From positions 2,522,501-2,586,500 of the forward strand of contig NZ_QHJE01000001.1 of assembly GCF_013626205.1 (NCBI RefSeq): a DNA stretch of 64,000 nt, in the 5' to 3' direction. Source of the stretch: Hyphomicrobium methylovorum. GTDB lineage: Bacteria > Pseudomonadota > Alphaproteobacteria > Rhizobiales > Hyphomicrobiaceae. This document shows, piece after piece, positions 55,319 to 64,000 of the stretch; position 1 is the stretch's first letter, and every line of letters begins with the position of its first letter. The notes below the pieces were generated by a model. It searched no databases. It saw only the letters and a program-made list of their open reading frames with translations, and was not told the origin of the DNA. The translations under genes were made by a program, and so were the position numbers.

Positions 55319-55597
55319 GTGGCTCAGGTTGCAATCAATTTTAACGGCCGTAGCTACCGCTTCAATTGCGCGGAAAGCGAAGTCGAGCGCCTGCAAGACA
55401 TCTCCAAGTACTTGATGAGCAAGCTTGAAGCGCTTGTGCGTGAGCACGGGTCGATCGGTGACGAGCGCCTGATGCTCATGGCGGCTCTGGGCGTAACCGA
55501 CGAACTGCTGGACGCTCGCGCCGACATCGACGAACTACTCGAAGGCGCATCGAGCAAAGACTCGAATTCTGTCGTCGGACGGCTTCGCCAAGCCTAA
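55319..55597 (+). CDS. zapA: Cell division protein ZapA
   Basis: FtsZ-binding protein that bundles protofilaments at the division ring, 92 residues. The N-terminal domain reads VAINFNGRSYRFNCAESEVERLQ, then the long dimerising helix (LMLMAALGVTDELLDARAD). It starts at GTG 55319, with no strong ribosome site visible. The neighbourhood zapA, 6S RNA, 5-formyltetrahydrofolate cyclo-ligase is the same as in many proteobacteria. Confidence 0.92.
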   Translation: MAQVAINFNGRSYRFNCAESEVERLQDISKYLMSKLEALVREHGSIGDERLMLMAALGVTDELLDARADIDELLEGASSKDSNSVVGRLRQA

Positions 55598-55664
55598 ACC
55601 CTCAGATCATTTATGGGATTTGTCGCAGCGAGCCTGCTGCGGACAGGCAATCTGGACACTGGAT

Positions 55665-55822
55665 TTTTCCCTTGGCTGTCCTTAGATTCACATTGCTGCG
55701 GGGCTCGTCAGGGGCAATATGACCCGGGGGCCTATAAGATCCGCACGGGTGCTGTCCCTGACCGGAGCCGTGGCTTCGGACACACGGTGCCCACCTACGC
55801 TCGTAGGGACCACGCGGGATCA
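55665..55822 (+). ncRNA. ssrS: 6S RNA (SsrS)
   Basis: Holoenzyme-binding regulatory RNA that mimics an open promoter. It lies between zapA and the cyclo-ligase gene, the usual proteobacterial position. A closing stem pairs GTCCTTA (55678-55684) with TAGGGAC (55804-55810); an inner stem pairs GGGGCTC-GTCAGGG (55700-55713) with CCCTGACCGGAGCC (55756-55769), with CCGGGGGCC and CGCACGGG in the terminal part. No protein fits. The ends are approximate. Confidence 0.85.
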
Positions 55823-55891
55823 TGATCCCAACGGCCTTCGCGGCACTGAATTCACTGTCGGTATCTCGTCAGGATTTGACTGAAAGAGGTC

Positions 55892-56467
55892 ATGTCGGAA
55901 GCTAAAAAGCAGTTGCGTGCCCAGGCATTTGAGCGGCGGAAGGCCGCCTTTTTGTTGCACGGACTGGAATCCAGTCGGAAGATCGCCGCCTATGGGCTCG
56001 ATTTTCTAAACGCGCCGTCCGGGGCAACCGTGTCGGGCTTTGCTGCGATCAACGATGAGATCGATCCGCGGCCGTTGATGATGTGGCTGCAGGCGGAAGG
56101 TTGCAAACTTGCGCTGCCCGTCATGCAGGGCAAAGGCAAACCTCTTTTGATGCGAAGCTGGTCGCCGGGAGACGCTATGGCGACAGCTGCTTGGGGCATC
56201 GCCGAACCGATGGACGACAAGCCGGCTGTCGATCCCGATGTTGTGCTGGTGCCGCTTCTGGCATTCGATGCACGTGGTTATCGTCTCGGCTACGGCGGCG
56301 GTTTCTACGACCGCACGCTGGCACGGTTAAGAAAAATAAAGCCCGTTATCGCTGTTGGATTGGCGTATGACGAACTAAGGGTCGACGCGGTGCCGGTCGA
56401 AAGTTATGACGAAAGACTCGACTGGGTCCTTACGCCCTCTGGCCCTGTACACTGCCTCGATTCCTGA
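55892..56467 (+). CDS. fau: 5-formyltetrahydrofolate cyclo-ligase
   Basis: Converts 5-formyltetrahydrofolate to methenyltetrahydrofolate with ATP, 191 residues. The family motif is GYRLGYGGGFYDRTLARL, with LVPLLAFDARG before it and MSEAKKQLRAQAFERRKA at the start. It returns 5-formyl folate to the C1 pool, fitting methylotrophic metabolism, though it is a housekeeping gene in most bacteria. It follows the 6S RNA and leads into the YmdB-type gene 12 bases downstream. Confidence 0.94.
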   Translation: MSEAKKQLRAQAFERRKAAFLLHGLESSRKIAAYGLDFLNAPSGATVSGFAAINDEIDPRPLMMWLQAEGCKLALPVMQGKGKPLLMRSWSPGDAMATAAWGIAEPMDDKPAVDPDVVLVPLLAFDARGYRLGYGGGFYDRTLARLRKIKPVIAVGLAYDELRVDAVPVESYDERLDWVLTPSGPVHCLDS

Positions 56468-56479
56468 TCCGGACTTTTC

Positions 56480-57316
56480 ATGCGTCTTCTGTTTCTCGGC
56501 GATATCGTCGGTCGCCCGGGCCGTACGGTGGTTTGTGAAAACCTGCCCGGGCTTATCACGCGCCATGCAATCGACTTCGTCGTCATCAATGGCGAGAACG
56601 CTGCTGGCGGGTTCGGCATCACGGAAGCGATATTCAATGATCTGATCGATGCTGGCGCGGACTGCGTGACGCTCGGCAATCATTCGTTCGATCAGAAAGA
56701 GGCGCTGGTTTTCATCGAGCGCCATGACCGGTTGATCCGTCCGCTCAACTATCCCAGAGGTACGCCCGGGAAAGGCGCAACGCTTGTGAAGGGCCGCAGC
56801 GGAGCCGAGGTGCTCGTTATCAATGCGATGGGCCGCGTGTTCATGATGGAGCTCGATTGTCCGTTCCGCGCGGTCGATAACGAACTGGCGGCGTGCGCGC
56901 TCAAGCAAGGCGCGGATGCGATCCTGGTCGATTTCCACGCCGAGGCAACGAGTGAAAAGCAGGCCATGGGTCTGTTCCTCGATGGCCGGGCCAGCGTCGT
57001 CGTCGGGACGCATACACATACGCCGACGGCGGATGCGCGCGTTCTTGCCGGTGGCACGGCGTATATGTCGGATGCTGGTATGTGTGGTGATTACAACTCT
57101 GTCCTAGGGATGGATCCCGAGGAGCCGATCAACCGGTTTTTGACGCGGATTCCGCGCTCGCGATATGAACCGGCGACGGGGCAGGGCACGCTTTCCGGTC
57201 TGGTGGTTGATATCGACGACGCGACGGGCCTTGCCACGCGGGCGCAGCCGCTTCGCAAGGGGCCACATCTCTCTCCGGCACTGCCTGAGGATATTGCGCC
57301 GCCCGGAGAGGCTTGA
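56480..57316 (+). CDS. YmdB-type metallophosphoesterase (TIGR00282)
   Basis: A dinuclear-metal phosphodiesterase of 278 residues. Metal-binding motifs are FLGDIVGRPGR, INGENAAGGFG, LGNHSFDQKE and GTHTHTPTADARVL, all intact. The B. subtilis YmdB relative hydrolyses cyclic nucleotides and affects sporulation and biofilm choice; the role here is unproven. It lies between fau and yebC on the same strand. Confidence 0.9.
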   Translation: MRLLFLGDIVGRPGRTVVCENLPGLITRHAIDFVVINGENAAGGFGITEAIFNDLIDAGADCVTLGNHSFDQKEALVFIERHDRLIRPLNYPRGTPGKGATLVKGRSGAEVLVINAMGRVFMMELDCPFRAVDNELAACALKQGADAILVDFHAEATSEKQAMGLFLDGRASVVVGTHTHTPTADARVLAGGTAYMSDAGMCGDYNSVLGMDPEEPINRFLTRIPRSRYEPATGQGTLSGLVVDIDDATGLATRAQPLRKGPHLSPALPEDIAPPGEA

Positions 57317-57378
57317 CCTGCAGCGGGTGAGTCCGCGAAAAGGGGCGCCAACGACACTTTTTTTGACGGATAGGAGCC

Positions 57379-58128
57379 ATGGCCGGTCACTCGCAATTCA
57401 AGAACATCATGCACCGCAAGGGCAAGCAGGATCAGATCCGCGCCAAGCTCTTCGCGAAGTTTGCGCGTGAGATCACGGTTGCGGCGAAGACCGGTGTTCC
57501 AGATCCCGAGATGAACCCGCGCTTGCGCCTCGCGATTCAGGAAGCGCGCGCCGAGAATATGCCGAAGGACAACATCGAACGCGCCATCAAGAAGGCGTTG
57601 GGCGGCGATTTGGCAAACTATGAAGCGGTTCGCTACGAGGGCTATGCGCCTGGCGGCGTGGCCGTTCTCGTTGAAGCGCTAACGGACAATCGCAACCGCA
57701 CGGGCGGTGTGGTGCGTAGCGTGTTCACGAAGTTCAATGGCAACCTCGGTGCCACCGGCTCCGTCAGCCATATGTTCAATCACATTGGCGAAATCGTCTA
57801 CAAGCCGGAAGCGGGCTCGGCGGAAACAGTGCTCGATGCAGCGATTGAAGCGGGCGCTGACGACGTGCAGTCGGATAGCAACGGGCACGTTATCGTTGCG
57901 GCATTCGACGTTCTGGGTTCGGTCGCATCGGCTCTCGAAGCCAAGCTCGGCGAGGCGACAAGCGTGAAGGCGGTCTGGCGGCCCAATCTGACGACGTCGG
58001 TCGATGAAGACAATGCGCAGACCATCATGAAAATGCTGGCGGCACTGGAAGACGACGACGACGTGCAAAACGTCTATGCGAATTTCGACATCTCCGACGA
58101 TGTGATGAAACGGCTGACGGCGGCTTAA
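57379..58128 (+). CDS. YebC/PmpR-family protein
   Basis: A protein of 249 residues beginning [18 protein letters not shown] with [15 protein letters not shown] and [20 protein letters not shown], characteristic of YebC. The family was first described as transcription regulators; more recent work links YebC proteins to translation of proline-rich tracts. AGGAG lies four bases before the ATG. The gene stands just before ruvC, ruvA and ruvB, separated by the small membrane genes and the hydrolase; a yebC-ruvC neighbourhood is common in bacteria. Confidence 0.95.
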   Translation: MAGHSQFKNIMHRKGKQDQIRAKLFAKFAREITVAAKTGVPDPEMNPRLRLAIQEARAENMPKDNIERAIKKALGGDLANYEAVRYEGYAPGGVAVLVEALTDNRNRTGGVVRSVFTKFNGNLGATGSVSHMFNHIGEIVYKPEAGSAETVLDAAIEAGADDVQSDSNGHVIVAAFDVLGSVASALEAKLGEATSVKAVWRPNLTTSVDEDNAQTIMKMLAALEDDDDVQNVYANFDISDDVMKRLTAA

Positions 58129-58167
58129 GCCAGTGCCGAGCTGGCGTCCGACTGGCAAGCGTACTGG

Positions 58168-58257
58168 CTATGGCCCGACGTAGAAAATGCCGAGAAGCGC
58201 CGCCATCAAACCTGCGATAATCAGAAGAAATCCGACGATGTCGAAGAACTGAGCCAT
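58168..58257 (-). CDS. Tiny single-helix membrane protein
   Basis: A frame of 29 residues that is almost entirely one membrane helix (FDIVGFLLIIAGLMAALLGIF). Two starts are possible: ATG 58257, with GAGG six bases upstream, and ATG 58284, which would give 38 residues. Its neighbour upstream on the same strand is a second tiny membrane gene, 46 bases away. No family known. Its credibility rests on the ribosome site and the helix. Confidence 0.45.
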   Translation of the reverse strand: MAQFFDIVGFLLIIAGLMAALLGIFYVGP

Positions 58258-58303
58258 CGCGCCTCGAAAGCGGTGACCGGACATGGAACGTGCGTCTGCG
58301 CGT

Positions 58304-58483
58304 TCAGCGGAACGGTCGCGCGGCGGGGCGCCGAAGAGTTTGCGGACGGTCGATCGATGTGTCGCCGCCGCAATGTGACCACGGGATTTGTCCCGCGCTG
58401 CCCAGCGAAACGAGCATAATGCCCGCGAAGATGAGCAGAACGCCTGTGGAAATCCAGATGGGGTGGGCGAAAACCGGCTCCAT
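58304..58483 (-). CDS. Small single-helix membrane protein
   Basis: A frame of 59 residues beginning MEPVFAHPIWISTGVLLIF, with one membrane helix (about 10-30) and a basic, proline-rich C-terminus (RPQTLRRPAARPFR). GGGAG lies seven bases before its ATG, an ideal ribosome site. It runs opposite to the hydrolase gene at 58661 and is followed by the 29-residue membrane frame. No family recognised. It would be missed by gene callers with a 60-codon cutoff. Confidence 0.5.
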   Translation of the reverse strand: MEPVFAHPIWISTGVLLIFAGIMLVSLGSAGQIPWSHCGGDTSIDRPQTLRRPAARPFR

Positions 58484-58660
58484 TCGCGCTCCCGGATGGT
58501 CGGTTCGCGCGAGATGCGCAAACTGCGGTTAATGATTGAAAGTAGAAGGAATCGAAGCCGTTGACGAGGCCGTTGACGCGGATGAGTGCGCAATTCACGG
58601 TGCGCGCGGTGCGAAAGACATTATGATCCGGCAAGATTTACCGGTCGCGTGGGGACAGAC

Positions 58661-60760
58661 ATGGCCGTGGAGGGACTGGGCAGGGAGAGCGATCCGCTAC
58701 GCATCGGACTCGTCATCGTGCATGGCGTTGGCGATACCGAACCTGGCGATTGCATCAACGCGGTTCTTGATACCCTAGCGGAGACGCGGCCGGGCTACAC
58801 GGTCTCGCCGTCGAACCTGTACGATCGGATCGAGGAAACTGGGATCGACGAAACGCCGACCGTGTTTCCCGTCGTGCGCCGTGGTGCGCGCCATACCAGC
58901 GGCATCGACATCGAAGCGGTCGAACTTCATTGGGCCGATCTCACACATTTGCAGCCGGGTCGGCTCAACACGATCTTCGGGCTGTTTCGCGTCATCTTTG
59001 AATCGCATCACCTCGTGCATGCGATGCTCGACAGGTCGCTCGGCGCGATGGCGATCCTCGTGCGCGGGATTCTGTGGCTAGCTGCGTGGCTGCTACGCGG
59101 TCCCATTGTCGGGCTTACGGCAGCGGTCTCTCTGATCTGCGCAGTCTATGTGTATGAACCGAAGTGGTTCAGCGTCGATCGTGTCGATGCCCGGCTGCAG
59201 TTCATCGCGGTGGAGGCCGCGTTATGTGTGGCTGCGGTATACCTCTCCTATTCCGTGCTCAAGGGGCGCGATTATTCCTGGTACGACGCGGTCGCCTGGC
59301 TCGTGATCACGAGTGCAGGCTTAGCGCTGCTCGCGACGCACGGATCTCTGATCGGTCTGATGGATCTTTTTCCGCCGTTGCAGGCGCGCGGACATGAACT
59401 CGCAGTCGCGCATCAGAGCTGTCTGGCAAGCGATCCGGTCGCTGCGTGTTACGTCAATGGGCTTTACCGCGTTCTCATCTACGGCTGGCGGCTGTGGGGA
59501 TTTCTGATTCTCGTTGCGACGGCGCTGTTTCTGATTGCGCTCGGGCGGGCCTGGAAATGCGGCGACCGCTCGCGGCTCTCGGCGCTTTCGACCAGCATCG
59601 GCATCCTCGTCATGCAGTTCCTGCTGTGGACGACGATCGTCGTGACGATCATCTACACGATGCTGATGCGCGCTGAGACTGGCTCGGCATTGCAAGTGCT
59701 CAGGGAGCCGATCATGGAGGCTGTCGAGCACGGCGCGATCGCAAATGACGGGGCGATCGTGCAATATCTGCAGATCCCGGACCTGAAGCTCGAGTGGATC
59801 GCGCGGTTTAAGTTCATCTATGCGGCCGCGGCGCTGACGTTGATCGCGTTTCTTTTTGCTGCCTGGGTGTTGATGGCCGTTCGCCGACGGCGTGCGCGTC
59901 TCGGGCTCAATGATCCCGAAAAGACCGCTCGGGAAATGCCCCGCCTTCTCTTCAGTCCGTGGCTTGCCGGTCTCCTCGTCGCCGCGTTCGTGATCGTCAT
60001 CACGTTCGTCTTTTTCCAGCCTGAGCTGGAGATGCGGCCGACGTTCGTTGCCGTCCGCGGTTTGGTGTTGCCCCTTGCGGCGCTTGCCGCGCTTCTCGTG
60101 CCGCTGGCATTTGGGCAACGCGTTGCGAACGTCATCACCATCGCGCGTGACCTGATCGACCATCACTACCGGCCTCGGCTGGAAGCGGCGTTCTTTCTTG
60201 TTCCGGCACGGTTTCGGACGAACCTCGAATGGCCGCGCCGGGCTCGCCTCGCGCGCCGGTTGAAACGGGTGCTCGAAAGCTTCGTCAAAACTCAGAAATA
60301 TGACGGCGTGGTCTTCCTGGCGCATAGCCAGGGCTCAGTGCTGGTCTACGATTACCTTCGTGACAACGCTCCGGCGTATTCCGATCTTGGCGCGGCATCG
60401 CCCGCGTTTCTGTCGTTCGGGTCGCCTCTCGGCAGCATTTATCAGAGGTATTTCCACGAATATGACGCCTCGCGCCCAGTGCCCGTCGGGATGGCGGCGC
60501 GCCTCAAATGCTGGATCAATCTCTATCGCGTCGACGACTACATTGGTGGGCCGATTACAGCGCCCGCTGGGCTGCGAATCGACAACCACGTGATGGGGCT
60601 CGGCGGTCACACCGGCTACTGGTCCAAGCCGGAGATCGCGGAAGCTCTGGACGCCATTCTGATGGGGAAGGTCGCGGATGCGACACAGCCTCCGCCTTTA
60701 CCGCCGCAACCTGCTCCAGCGTCGGCGGCGTACTCGGTTCGTGCTATGCGAAATGCATGA
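58661..60760 (+). CDS. Membrane-embedded alpha/beta-hydrolase
   Basis: A protein of 699 residues in which the hydrolase fold seems interrupted by a membrane domain. The N-terminal oxyanion-type motif [12 protein letters not shown] is near residue 20. About eight predicted membrane helices follow (about 130-500), then the nucleophile elbow [15 protein letters not shown] with Ser556, and near the end a His in [14 protein letters not shown]. The C-terminal tail is Pro-rich. GGGGA lies six bases before ATG 58661; the residues open upstream are not supported. Its stop overlaps the ruvC start (ATGA). A lipase or acyl-transfer role is possible; the substrate is unknown. Confidence 0.72.
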   Translation: MAVEGLGRESDPLRIGLVIVHGVGDTEPGDCINAVLDTLAETRPGYTVSPSNLYDRIEETGIDETPTVFPVVRRGARHTSGIDIEAVELHWADLTHLQPGRLNTIFGLFRVIFESHHLVHAMLDRSLGAMAILVRGILWLAAWLLRGPIVGLTAAVSLICAVYVYEPKWFSVDRVDARLQFIAVEAALCVAAVYLSYSVLKGRDYSWYDAVAWLVITSAGLALLATHGSLIGLMDLFPPLQARGHELAVAHQSCLASDPVAACYVNGLYRVLIYGWRLWGFLILVATALFLIALGRAWKCGDRSRLSALSTSIGILVMQFLLWTTIVVTIIYTMLMRAETGSALQVLREPIMEAVEHGAIANDGAIVQYLQIPDLKLEWIARFKFIYAAAALTLIAFLFAAWVLMAVRRRRARLGLNDPEKTAREMPRLLFSPWLAGLLVAAFVIVITFVFFQPELEMRPTFVAVRGLVLPLAALAALLVPLAFGQRVANVITIARDLIDHHYRPRLEAAFFLVPARFRTNLEWPRRARLARRLKRVLESFVKTQKYDGVVFLAHSQGSVLVYDYLRDNAPAYSDLGAASPAFLSFGSPLGSIYQRYFHEYDASRPVPVGMAARLKCWINLYRVDDYIGGPITAPAGLRIDNHVMGLGGHTGYWSKPEIAEALDAILMGKVADATQPPPLPPQPAPASAAYSVRAMRNA

Positions 60761-61281
60761 ACGGGCGAACGATTCGAATCATCGGTATTGATCCAGGGCT
60801 GAGGCGGACCGGCTGGGGCGTCGTCGAAAGCGACGGCGTGCGGCTGGTTTACGTCGCGTCCGGCGTAATAACGCCGCCGACCGATGACGATCTCGCCTAT
60901 CGGCTTTCGGCGCTGTTCGACGGCATAACGGGAATAATTCAGAGCTTCAGTCCGTCGGAGGCGGCGGTTGAAGAAACGTTCGTCAACGAAAACCCGCGCT
61001 CGACGCTGAAACTTGGTCAGGCACGGGGCGCTGTTCTGCTGGCGCCAGCGCGGCTTGGACTGCGCGTTGCGGAATATACGCCGAACCTCATCAAGAAGTC
61101 GGTTGCGGGAACGGGGCATGCTGAGAAACGGCAGATACAAGCGATGATCGCGTTTCTCTTGCCCAAAGCGACGTTCGAGTCTGCAGACGAGGCTGATGCG
61201 CTGGCGATCGCGATCACACATGCGCATCACCGCGTCAGCCGTGCGCGGGCTGCCGCGCTCCGGCCGTTGAAGGCGGTTTAG
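60757..61281 (+). CDS. ruvC: Crossover junction endodeoxyribonuclease RuvC
   Basis: Resolves Holliday junctions, 174 residues, an RNase H-like dimer. Acidic catalytic residues are in [13 protein letters not shown] (Asp12), [15 protein letters not shown] (Glu) and [15 protein letters not shown] (Asp). It starts at ATG 60757 inside the stop of the hydrolase gene, so the two are translationally coupled. ruvA follows after two bases. Confidence 0.96.
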   Translation: MNGRTIRIIGIDPGLRRTGWGVVESDGVRLVYVASGVITPPTDDDLAYRLSALFDGITGIIQSFSPSEAAVEETFVNENPRSTLKLGQARGAVLLAPARLGLRVAEYTPNLIKKSVAGTGHAEKRQIQAMIAFLLPKATFESADEADALAIAITHAHHRVSRARAAALRPLKAV

Positions 61282-61283
61282 TC

Positions 61284-61913
61284 ATGATCGGGAAACTCAA
61301 AGGCAAGGTTGACGCCATTGGCGAGAGCTTTCTCATCGTCGATGTTCACGGCGTCGGTTACGAGGTTCAGGCGTCCACGCGGACGCTGCGCAATCTAAAA
61401 CCGGGCGATGATGTTTCACTGACGATCGACACGCACGTTCGCGAGGATGCGATCCGTCTGTTTGGATTTCAGAGCGAATTCGAGCGGAACTGGTTTCGCA
61501 CGCTGCAGTCGATTCAGGGTGTGGGTGCGAAGGTGGCGTTGAGCGTGCTCGGCATTCTCAGTCCGCAGGATCTTGCCAGTGCAATTGCGCTCGGGAATTC
61601 GGCGGCTGTCGAGGAGGCGCCCGGAGTCGGCAAGAAGCTCGCGCTGCGCATCGTTGCGGAACTGAAGGATAAGGCGCCCGCGCTGGCGGTTGCGGGGCTT
61701 CACGTCTCCGGGGCGGCGGGAACGGCACAAGGCGCTGGTTCTAGCGCTATGCCGCCCGCTGGCCTTGCGGCGGCAGAGGCCATCTCGGCCCTCACAAATC
61801 TCGGATATAACCCCGCGCAAGCGAGTGCGGCGATCGCGGTAGCGGCGCGCGAACTCGAGGGGGCCGACACGGCCGCGCTGATCAAGCGTGGTCTCAAGGA
61901 GCTGGCGCGATAA
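61284..61913 (+). CDS. ruvA: Holliday junction DNA helicase subunit RuvA
   Basis: Junction-binding subunit of the RuvAB branch migration motor, 209 residues. Domain I starts [28 protein letters not shown]; domain II holds helix-hairpin-helix motifs ([17 protein letters not shown] and [15 protein letters not shown]); domain III ([19 protein letters not shown]) contacts RuvB. It begins two bases after ruvC. A small membrane-protein gene and ruvB follow. Confidence 0.97.
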   Translation: MIGKLKGKVDAIGESFLIVDVHGVGYEVQASTRTLRNLKPGDDVSLTIDTHVREDAIRLFGFQSEFERNWFRTLQSIQGVGAKVALSVLGILSPQDLASAIALGNSAAVEEAPGVGKKLALRIVAELKDKAPALAVAGLHVSGAAGTAQGAGSSAMPPAGLAAAEAISALTNLGYNPAQASAAIAVAARELEGADTAALIKRGLKELAR

Positions 61914-61950
61914 CGACGCGTGCTCGCAATGGAATAAAGGCAGACTGACA

Positions 61951-62376
61951 GTGAATGAAGTGAGCAATGTCCAGCGTGCGATATGGATGACGCTGATTAC
62001 GTCCCTCGCAACGCCCCTATTCGCGAGCCTACTGTTCATGGCGCTGGGGCTTGCCCGGCCTTTTACGGATTTTATGTTGCAGTCAACGGAAGGGCTGCCG
62101 ATCGGCGAAGCGGCCGTTGATGTGTTCACATGGGCGGCGCTGCCTTCGACGGTAGCGGGAATTGGCTTGTCCCCGTTCGTCCTCCAGCATGGCGGCTATA
62201 CGTGGTTGCACGCGGCCGTTGGCGGTGTGCTGGCATTCATGGCCAGCGCGATCATTTTCCCGATCGATGCGGGTGGGGCGATGCCGCTCCTGGCTTTTCT
62301 GGCGGGGCTCATCGCGATCGGCATGCGGCAATTGCTGATTGCGATTGGTATTATCCTCGACCGGTCGGGCCCATGA
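61951..62376 (+). CDS. Small membrane protein between ruvA and ruvB
   Basis: A protein of 141 residues with about four predicted membrane helices (AIWMTLITSLATPLFASLLF, FTWAALPSTVAGIGL, LHAAVGGVLAFMASAIIF, LLAFLAGLIAIGMRQLL). I use GTG 61951, preceded by AAAGG ten bases upstream; the frame is open to 61888, overlapping the ruvA end. The location inside the ruv operon is unusual. No family recognised. It may be a hitchhiker using the operon promoter. Confidence 0.65.
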   Translation: MNEVSNVQRAIWMTLITSLATPLFASLLFMALGLARPFTDFMLQSTEGLPIGEAAVDVFTWAALPSTVAGIGLSPFVLQHGGYTWLHAAVGGVLAFMASAIIFPIDAGGAMPLLAFLAGLIAIGMRQLLIAIGIILDRSGP

Positions 62377-62456
62377 CGCGAGGAGCGGTGCGTAGAAGCA
62401 TCGCCCGGTCGTCTGCCCGCCTTGACGTTGTCAGCGAATAGAGCCACGAACAAACC

Positions 62457-63503
62457 ATGACCGACCGGCTCGTCAGTAGCGCGCGCAAGGAGGTGGACGC
62501 CTTCGAGGCGACGATCCGCCCGCAGTCGCTCGACGAATTCATCGGACAGGAGCAGGCGCGAGCGAACCTTCGCGTCTTCATCCAGGCGGCGCGCGGCCGG
62601 GGTGATGCGCTGGATCACGTGCTGTTCGCCGGACCGCCAGGGCTCGGCAAGACGACGCTGGCGCAGATCATGTCGAAGGAACTCGGCGTCGGGTTCCGCG
62701 CAACGTCGGGGCCTGTCATCTCGAAGGCGGGCGATCTCGCGGCGTTGCTGACCAATCTCGAAGAGCGCGATGTTCTTTTCATCGACGAAATTCATCGGCT
62801 CAATCCGGCAGTCGAAGAAATCCTCTATCCGGCGATGGAAGATTTTCAGCTGGACCTGATGATCGGAGAAGGTCCGGCGGCGCGCTCCGTTCGCATCGAT
62901 TTGCCGAAATTCACGCTGGTTGGGGCAACGACCCGCGCAGGGCTTCTGACGAACCCTCTGCGTGACCGGTTCGGAATTCCTGTGCGGCTCAATTTTTATT
63001 CGATCGACGAACTGGAAGAGGTCGTTGCACGCGGTGCTCGCGTGCTTGGCGCTCCGATGTCGTCGGACGGCGCGCGAGAGATTGCGAAGCGCTCACGTGG
63101 AACGCCGCGGATCGCTGGCCGGCTGCTCAGGCGCGTGCGCGACTTTGCGACTGTCGACGGCGCGAGTGTCGTCAATGCTGCCGTTGCGGACCGTGCGCTC
63201 AAGATGCTGGAGGTGGACGGCGAAGGGCTGGACGCGCTCGATCATCGGTATCTCGCTTGCATCCTCAGAAACTATGAGGGTGGGCCAGTCGGCATCGAGA
63301 CGCTTGCGGCGGCGCTTTCAGAACCGCGCGATGCGCTCGAAGAGATCGTCGAGCCCTATCTTCTGCAGCAGGGTTTCATCGGGCGCACGCCGCGTGGCCG
63401 CGTGCTGACTCTCAAGGCGTACCGGCATCTCGGCGTTAACCGACCCGTGGGTTCGCCAACCCCTGAGCTGCCGATCTTTGACGGAGATGACGGCGAGGCT
63501 TAG
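62457..63503 (+). CDS. ruvB: Holliday junction DNA helicase motor RuvB
   Basis: AAA+ motor of the RuvAB complex, 348 residues. Walker A is [10 protein letters not shown], Walker B is [10 protein letters not shown], sensor 1 is GATTRAGLL, and sensor 2/arginine-bearing sequences include [12 protein letters not shown]. The C-terminal winged helix ends with [17 protein letters not shown]. Conserved start [23 protein letters not shown]. Only the small membrane gene separates it from ruvA. Confidence 0.97.
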   Translation: MTDRLVSSARKEVDAFEATIRPQSLDEFIGQEQARANLRVFIQAARGRGDALDHVLFAGPPGLGKTTLAQIMSKELGVGFRATSGPVISKAGDLAALLTNLEERDVLFIDEIHRLNPAVEEILYPAMEDFQLDLMIGEGPAARSVRIDLPKFTLVGATTRAGLLTNPLRDRFGIPVRLNFYSIDELEEVVARGARVLGAPMSSDGAREIAKRSRGTPRIAGRLLRRVRDFATVDGASVVNAAVADRALKMLEVDGEGLDALDHRYLACILRNYEGGPVGIETLAAALSEPRDALEEIVEPYLLQQGFIGRTPRGRVLTLKAYRHLGVNRPVGSPTPELPIFDGDDGEA

Positions 63504-63686
63504 CCGTTTTGACGATCATGCTTTGGTCAATTTTGCAGCGAACCAGGGTCGCAAAAATTCGGGATAAGACGGGACGTCCATCGATGTCAGATGCTATCGG
63601 CACAGCATTGGGCAGTGCTCTCATCGCCGGCGATGTGGTTCCGATGTCTCTTTCTGCACCCCGTCAGTCATAGCCAGGAGCCTTTG

Positions 63687-64000
63687 GTGTTCAGCCGTCG
63701 CGATGCGCTCAAGATGATTGCCGCGCTGGGCCTGGGGTCCACGGCGCTCAGCAGCTATGCCGTGGCCGAGTCGTTCGGAGGCAGCGTTACCCACTACAGC
63801 TTGACGCCGCCGGGATGGACACCCGGCCTCTCGCTTCGTCTCGCGGTTATTGCCGATATTCATGCGTGCGATCCGTGGATGTCGGTCGCGCGGATCGATC
63901 GCATCGTCGAGCAAACGAATGCGCTGGGTGCAGACGCTATTTTGCTGCTCGGCGATTACGTCGTCGGCCGAAGGCTCGGCAAACTGTCGACAGCAATCAG
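63687..64000 (+). CDS. Twin-arginine-exported metallophosphoesterase (partial, runs off the window)
   Basis: The start of a secreted calcineurin-type phosphoesterase; 104 codons are visible and there is no stop before the window ends. A Tat-like signal begins FSRRDALKMIAALGLGST, and the first metal motif is ADIHACDPW (Asp-x-His), with LLLGDYVV as the second. The GTG start at 63687 has AGGAG seven bases upstream. Relatives are secreted phosphodiesterases/phosphatases such as the YaeI type. It lies 183 bases after ruvB. Confidence 0.82.
   Translation, partial: MFSRRDALKMIAALGLGSTALSSYAVAESFGGSVTHYSLTPPGWTPGLSLRLAVIADIHACDPWMSVARIDRIVEQTNALGADAILLLGDYVVGRRLGKLSTAI

Noticed and set aside
55613-55825. 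A 70-residue protein in the zapA-fau gap
   Set aside because: It overlaps the paired segments of 6S RNA and has no family features.

Overview
The window looks like chromosome of a Hyphomicrobium-like alphaproteobacterium (order Hyphomicrobiales), a methylotroph of moderately high GC. The main reasons are a periplasmic methanethiol oxidase operon of the type characterised in Hyphomicrobium, a complete NAD-dependent formate dehydrogenase operon (fdsGBACD), the alphaproteobacterial CtrA cell-cycle genes (ctrA, sciP, rcdA, a FliJ-like gene), a Rhodobacter-type phosphatidylethanolamine methyltransferase, and a long Hyphomicrobiales-type UvrB. I see no prophage, insertion sequence, CRISPR array or rRNA operon; this is ordinary, densely coding chromosome.

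Layout. 1-4.6 kb: LysR regulator divergent from mtoX, a SCO1/SenC copper protein and a MauG-like dihaem protein, closed by a strong terminator. 4.8-8 kb: unknown P-loop kinase, tRNA-Met, pmtA, mnmA. 8.3-11.7 kb: sciP, a lipoprotein gene, fliJ-like and ctrA, with CtrA-type boxes in front of sciP and ctrA. 11.8-18.7 kb: a double beta-barrel outer-membrane protein, a metallo-beta-lactamase-fold hydrolase, a pair of strong hairpin repeats, small secreted proteins (two of them divergent paralogues), a membrane-anchored histidine phosphatase and a DJ-1/PfpI protein. 18.9-28.5 kb: uvrB, a PsiF-repeat protein, a short-chain dehydrogenase, two membrane proteins of unknown role, aspartate aminotransferase and an EF-G-like GTPase. 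28.6-36 kb: fdsGBACD and its probable LysR regulator. 36-42.8 kb: a degenerate short-chain dehydrogenase, a TipF-like inactive EAL protein, a HAD phosphatase, a quinone oxidoreductase, DUF1192, rcdA and rpmE.

43-50 kb: an MsbA-like ABC exporter, an intergenic repeat, a MotA/MotB-like pair away from flagellar genes, an inositol monophosphatase, a Sel1-repeat protein and a ThiE-like protein. 50-58 kb: an L,D-transpeptidase, class I aldolase, GAPDH, zapA, 6S RNA, 5-formyltetrahydrofolate cyclo-ligase, a YmdB-type phosphoesterase and YebC. 58-64 kb: two tiny membrane genes too short for routine calling, an unusual hydrolase whose fold is interrupted by a membrane domain, ruvC-ruvA-membrane protein-ruvB, and the start of a twin-arginine-exported metallophosphoesterase cut by the window edge.

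How the parts fit. MtoX converts methanethiol to formaldehyde, sulfide and hydrogen peroxide in the periplasm, with copper presumably supplied by the SCO protein. Formaldehyde-derived formate can be oxidised by FdsGBACD to give NADH, so two stages of C1 dissimilation lie in this window. CtrA, its antagonist SciP, its proteolysis adaptor RcdA, a FliJ-like protein and a TipF-like protein form a cell-cycle and flagellar set typical of budding or dimorphic alphaproteobacteria. The items I consider most worth checking are the LysR-controlled mtoX operon with a CX5C SCO protein, the paired palindromic CtrA boxes before ctrA, the membrane-interrupted hydrolase beside ruvC, the two tiny membrane genes, and a candidate small RNA at 41.6-41.8 kb.
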